From the NCBI RefSeq assembly GCF_039233145.1, contig NZ_CP136419.1, positions 2,516,001-2,580,000 on the forward strand: a stretch of 64,000 nt of DNA, in the 5' to 3' direction. Origin of the DNA: Moorella humiferrea. Its GTDB lineage: Bacteria; Bacillota; DSM-521; Neomoorellales; Neomoorellaceae. The notes beneath the pieces were generated by a model that was given only the letters and a program-made list of their open reading frames with translations, made no database searches and was not told where the DNA came from. Below are positions 61,129 through 64,000 of this stretch, piece by piece; positions within the stretch are counted from its first letter, which is position 1, and the number at the start of each line of letters is the position of its first letter. Made by a program: the position numbers and the translations under genes.

Positions 61129-62367
61129 TTAAATTCCTGCCGCCCACTCGGTTTTACCGGCTGCAGGGGACCCCACCGGCAATAGCTCCCCGCCCGGCAG
61201 GCGCACAAGGTATGGCCGTCCCTCCCGGCAGTATACCCTGGGCAGGCGGGCGCTGGCCGTCGGCCGGCGGAGGACCGCTTCTACTTCATCCCCCACCTTT
61301 ACCTCTCCGAGATGACCGACGTCTACCATGGAAAGCTGCATCCCCACCCGGCCTACCACCGGCGCTTCCCGACCGGCGACGGTTACCGTTGTCCCTTCCC
61401 CGCCGCCGCGCCCCAAGTAGGCCAAAATTGTTTTGACCAGGTAACGGGCTAAATCGCTTAAGTTCTTGGGACGGCCGACGGGTGTTAAGGCAAAGCCGTC
61501 GGCATACCCAACGGGGATAACGGCCAAACGGGTATCCTTCTTAGTTACGTAGTCGCCGCCGTAACCGACGGGCGTCCCGGCCGCCACCTCGTGGATAAAC
61601 AGGATGCGAGTCTTAAAACGCCAGGGCTCCCGCAGGTCGAGGTTTCGCCGGGGAGCGCGGTAAGGGAACTGACCGTATAACAGGGTACCCGCGCGGACCA
61701 TATCGAGGTGCATTTCCGGGTGCTGCAGTATACCGGTGCTGTTACATATATGTTTTAAGGGGGGATGTATCCCCCTCTCAGCCAGAGCGGCGATGACCTT
61801 CTGCAAGAGCTCAAACTGCCTGCGGGCCGCTTCCGGACGGGAGGCTTCGGCCAGATGACTGTAAATCCCTTCTATCTCCACGCCGGTCCAGTCCCGCATT
61901 TCCCCGGCTAGAATCGCCGCTTCCTCCGGGTGCAAGCCAGTACGATGCAGCCCGGTTTCGATTTTTAAATGGACCCTGGCCCGGTACCCTGAAGCAGTTG
62001 CGGCGGCGGCGACGGCCTCGGCCCCGCTGCGGCTGCAGACGGTAACGGTAAGGTCGGCCTTTAAGGCCCCGGGCAGTTCTTCCGGCAACAGGGGACTCAT
62101 TACGAGTACGGGGGCGGTTATACCGGCCCGGCGCAGTTCCACCCCTTCAGCCAGGGTGGTAACCCCCAGGTAATCCGCACCCGCGTTTACAAAAATCCTG
62201 GCCGCTTCCACGGCACCTGCCCCGTAGGCGTCGGCCTTGACCACGGCCATAAGGCGGGTAGTTGGAAGTAGCAGGCCCTTGACGGCGCGCAGGTTGTGGG
62301 CCAGGGCCGTAGCTTCGATCTCAATCCAGCGGGGTCCAACCAGACCGGTCAGTTCTTTTAAGTCCAT
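61129..62367 (-). CDS. alr: Alanine racemase
   Basis: 412 residues from ATG 62367 (AGGAGAT upstream). PLP Lys in LMAVVKADAYGAGAVEAARIF, the catalytic Tyr region in the C-terminal half (VVGRVGMQLSMVDVGHLGEVKVGDEV) and GLHRTGLHPEEAA are family motifs. Supplies D-alanine for peptidoglycan. The open frame extends about 76 codons upstream but that region is unlike Alr and overlaps the neighbour. Confidence 0.93.
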   Translation of the reverse strand: MDLKELTGLVGPRWIEIEATALAHNLRAVKGLLLPTTRLMAVVKADAYGAGAVEAARIFVNAGADYLGVTTLAEGVELRRAGITAPVLVMSPLLPEELPGALKADLTVTVCSRSGAEAVAAAATASGYRARVHLKIETGLHRTGLHPEEAAILAGEMRDWTGVEIEGIYSHLAEASRPEAARRQFELLQKVIAALAERGIHPPLKHICNSTGILQHPEMHLDMVRAGTLLYGQFPYRAPRRNLDLREPWRFKTRILFIHEVAAGTPVGYGGDYVTKKDTRLAVIPVGYADGFALTPVGRPKNLSDLARYLVKTILAYLGRGGGEGTTVTVAGREAPVVGRVGMQLSMVDVGHLGEVKVGDEVEAVLRRPTASARLPRVYCREGRPYLVRLPGGELLPVGSPAAGKTEWAAGI

Positions 62368-62386
62368 ACTCCATCTCCTGCCAATT

Positions 62387-63487
62387 TTATGCCTCGACCG
62401 CCGCACCTTCCCGGGCCTTTTTTCGCCAGAATAAAAGGCGGCGGAAACCACGGGAATAAAGGGGTATGGCCGACTGCCACAACCAGTAATAAAAGGGGGA
62501 GTAGACGCGGTCGTACTCGCCGATGAAGGTGGTAAAGACGCCGCCGAAACCCTTTTTAAAGCGATAGAGACCGTAGAGGGGATTGTCTTCATCAAGCTTC
62601 CCGGGCACGCCGCGGAAATCGTAAAGGGTGCACCCCCGCTCCCGGGCCCACAGAATCATGGCCCACTGGAGGAGATAATTGGGCATGACGTTGCGGTGCC
62701 GGTTGCCGGAGGCGCCGTAAAGGTACCAGGCCTTATCGCCCATAATGAAGGCCAGGGTGCCGGCGATGGCTTCTCCCTGATAGTATGCCAGAAAGAGTTT
62801 GGCGTACCCCCGCTCCACCATTTCCCGCCACATGGTGACAAAATAACTGTAGGACCGCACCAAAAAACGGTCCCGCAGGGTTGTTTCCTTTAACAGTTCG
62901 TAGAAAACCGGCAAATCATCCAGGGTGCAGTCGTCCTTAATGACCACCCCTTTTTTCTGGGCCAGGCGGATGTTGTAGCGGGTTTTACCGTGCATTCTAG
63001 CCAGGAGCTCTTCCGGCTGGGGAGTTATGTCAAGGCGAAACACATGACGCGGCTGCACACCCTCAAAACCCTCTCCCTTGTTGGCCAGGCGAAAACCTTT
63101 AGCGCGCAACATCCCTTTTACAGCTTCATCTTCATCGGGTATGTCGGGGTCGATTTTCAGTAAAATGGCCCCTTCCTGCCGGGCCACCTCGTCGATGGCT
63201 TTCAATAGCTCATCGAAAAGTTCGCCGTTGTGAAAATCCACCACGGGTCCCCTGGGGGCGTAGAGGATGGAGCGACCAATGTAAGGCAGCCGTCTCTTCA
63301 AGAGGCTGGCGGCCGCCACGATGCGGTCCCCTTCTTCCAGGACGAGGCGCAAAGGGCGCCAGCCGGTAGTCGCCTTCACTTCGCCCCAGCCGTAGGACTG
63401 GAGGAAGTGGCCCTTGGGGTGCCCGGCAATAAAGGCGTCGAAACGACTCTCTTCTTCGGGGCCGATGAGCCTTGCCCGGCGATTCAT
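62387..63487 (-). CDS. FemX/FemAB-family aminoacyltransferase (peptidoglycan bridge)
   Basis: 366 residues with the double acetyltransferase-like fold of Fem enzymes: [68 protein letters not shown] and [31 protein letters not shown]. Such enzymes add the first amino acid of a peptide bridge to lipid II using aminoacyl-tRNA. Only one copy is present here. The start overlaps the pyrG stop by four bases. Confidence 0.85.
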   Translation of the reverse strand: MNRRARLIGPEEESRFDAFIAGHPKGHFLQSYGWGEVKATTGWRPLRLVLEEGDRIVAAASLLKRRLPYIGRSILYAPRGPVVDFHNGELFDELLKAIDEVARQEGAILLKIDPDIPDEDEAVKGMLRAKGFRLANKGEGFEGVQPRHVFRLDITPQPEELLARMHGKTRYNIRLAQKKGVVIKDDCTLDDLPVFYELLKETTLRDRFLVRSYSYFVTMWREMVERGYAKLFLAYYQGEAIAGTLAFIMGDKAWYLYGASGNRHRNVMPNYLLQWAMILWARERGCTLYDFRGVPGKLDEDNPLYGLYRFKKGFGGVFTTFIGEYDRVYSPFYYWLWQSAIPLYSRGFRRLLFWRKKAREGAAVEA

Positions 63488-64000
63488 GACGCTCCCCCTT
63501 GCCCGGCCAGGGCCGCCCCGATAAAGTCGCGAAAGAGGGGATGGGGACGGTTGGGCCGTGATTTAAATTCCGGATGAAACTGGCAGGCGACAAACCATGG
63601 ATGATCGCTGAGCTCGATAATCTCCACCAGGCGGTTGTCGGGGGAAGTGCCGCTGACGATCATACCCCTGGCCGTCAATTCCTCCCGGTAGTTGTTGTTG
63701 AATTCATAGCGATGGCGGTGGCGTTCATAGATCTCTTCCGTACCATAAGCCTGATAGGCCCTGGTACCCGGCCGCAGCCGGCACGGATAGGCCCCCAGGC
63801 GCATGGTGCCGCCCTTTTCCGCTACGTTTTTCTGCTCCGGCAACAGATCGATTACCGGGTGGGGGGTTTCGGGGTTAAATTCCGCGCTGTGAGCCCCTTT
63901 CAGGCCGCAGACATGGCGGGCGAACTCGACCACCGCCAGCTGCATCCCCAGACAGATGCCGAGATAAGGTACCTTCATTTCCCTGGCATAACGGGCCGCC
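63484..64000 (-). CDS. pyrG: CTP synthase, C-terminal glutaminase part (5' end outside window)
   Basis: The frame is open to the right edge with no start inside, so the N-terminal synthase domain lies beyond 64000. The class I glutamine amidotransferase domain is visible: [21 protein letters not shown] with the nucleophile Cys, [25 protein letters not shown] and [19 protein letters not shown] with the catalytic His and Glu. Converts UTP to CTP with glutamine. Last visible gene, coupled to the FemX-like gene by a four-base overlap. Confidence 0.93.
   Translation of the reverse strand, partial: AARYAREMKVPYLGICLGMQLAVVEFARHVCGLKGAHSAEFNPETPHPVIDLLPEQKNVAEKGGTMRLGAYPCRLRPGTRAYQAYGTEEIYERHRHRYEFNNNYREELTARGMIVSGTSPDNRLVEIIELSDHPWFVACQFHPEFKSRPNRPHPLFRDFIGAALAGQGGAS

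Overview
The window reads as chromosome of a GC-rich, thermophilic, endospore-forming Clostridium of the Moorella type. The evidence is the spoIIQ, spoIID, spoIIID and spo0F genes, the Bacillus-like order spo0F-fba-tal-rho-rpmE-prfA-prmC-ywlC-glyA-atp-ywmB-murA, an S-layer/SLH cell envelope, and strong AGGAGG-type ribosome sites with frequent TTG and GTG starts. The genus is an inference from gene order and protein character; no database was searched.

Left part (1-32.9 kb) is accessory and envelope related. It starts with the end of an Rpn-type nuclease gene, then a YbhGFSR/CecR-like export operon (HlyD, ABC ATPase, two ABC-2 permeases, TetR). A low-GC TumA/TumE-like toxin-antitoxin pair follows, whose toxin gene carries a nonsense codon. 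Next come three secreted envelope genes (an SLH protein, a TolC-like protein, the probable main S-layer protein) and a large SLH protein built on a degenerate short repeat. Two wrecks follow: an internally deleted RND pump gene and an Rpn nuclease gene split by an intact IS21-family element with a 7-bp target duplication. After these are an ECF sigma/anti-sigma pair (with a decayed copy of the anti-sigma tail upstream), hicAB, an SLH-anchored subtilisin, tagA and an LCP ligase gene (wall-polymer synthesis), a small unknown gene with a structured leader, and an RND efflux operon with its TetR repressor and operator.

Right part (33-64 kb) is conserved core on the minus strand: mreB, spoIIID, spoIIQ, spoIID, murA, ywmB, the complete F1Fo ATP synthase operon (atpZ-I-B-E-F-H-A-G-D-C), wecB, a MazG-like gene, comEB, glyA, a DUF436 gene, rpiB, ywlE-like, mntP, tsaC, prmC, prfA, yqhQ, rpmE, an M23/LysM peptidase, rho, a transaldolase, a DUF1540 miniprotein, fba, a zinc-ribbon unknown, spo0F, alr, a FemX-like gene, and the end of pyrG.

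The observation I would follow first is a 203-nt, deeply nested, GC-rich stem element (42739-42941) sitting between atpH and atpA, closed by an 11-bp terminal stem and with no open frame that explains it. Other leads are the short-repeat SLH protein, a TolC-like protein with little room for an outer-membrane barrel in an apparent monoderm, and the TumE toxin nonsense allele beside an intact antitoxin.
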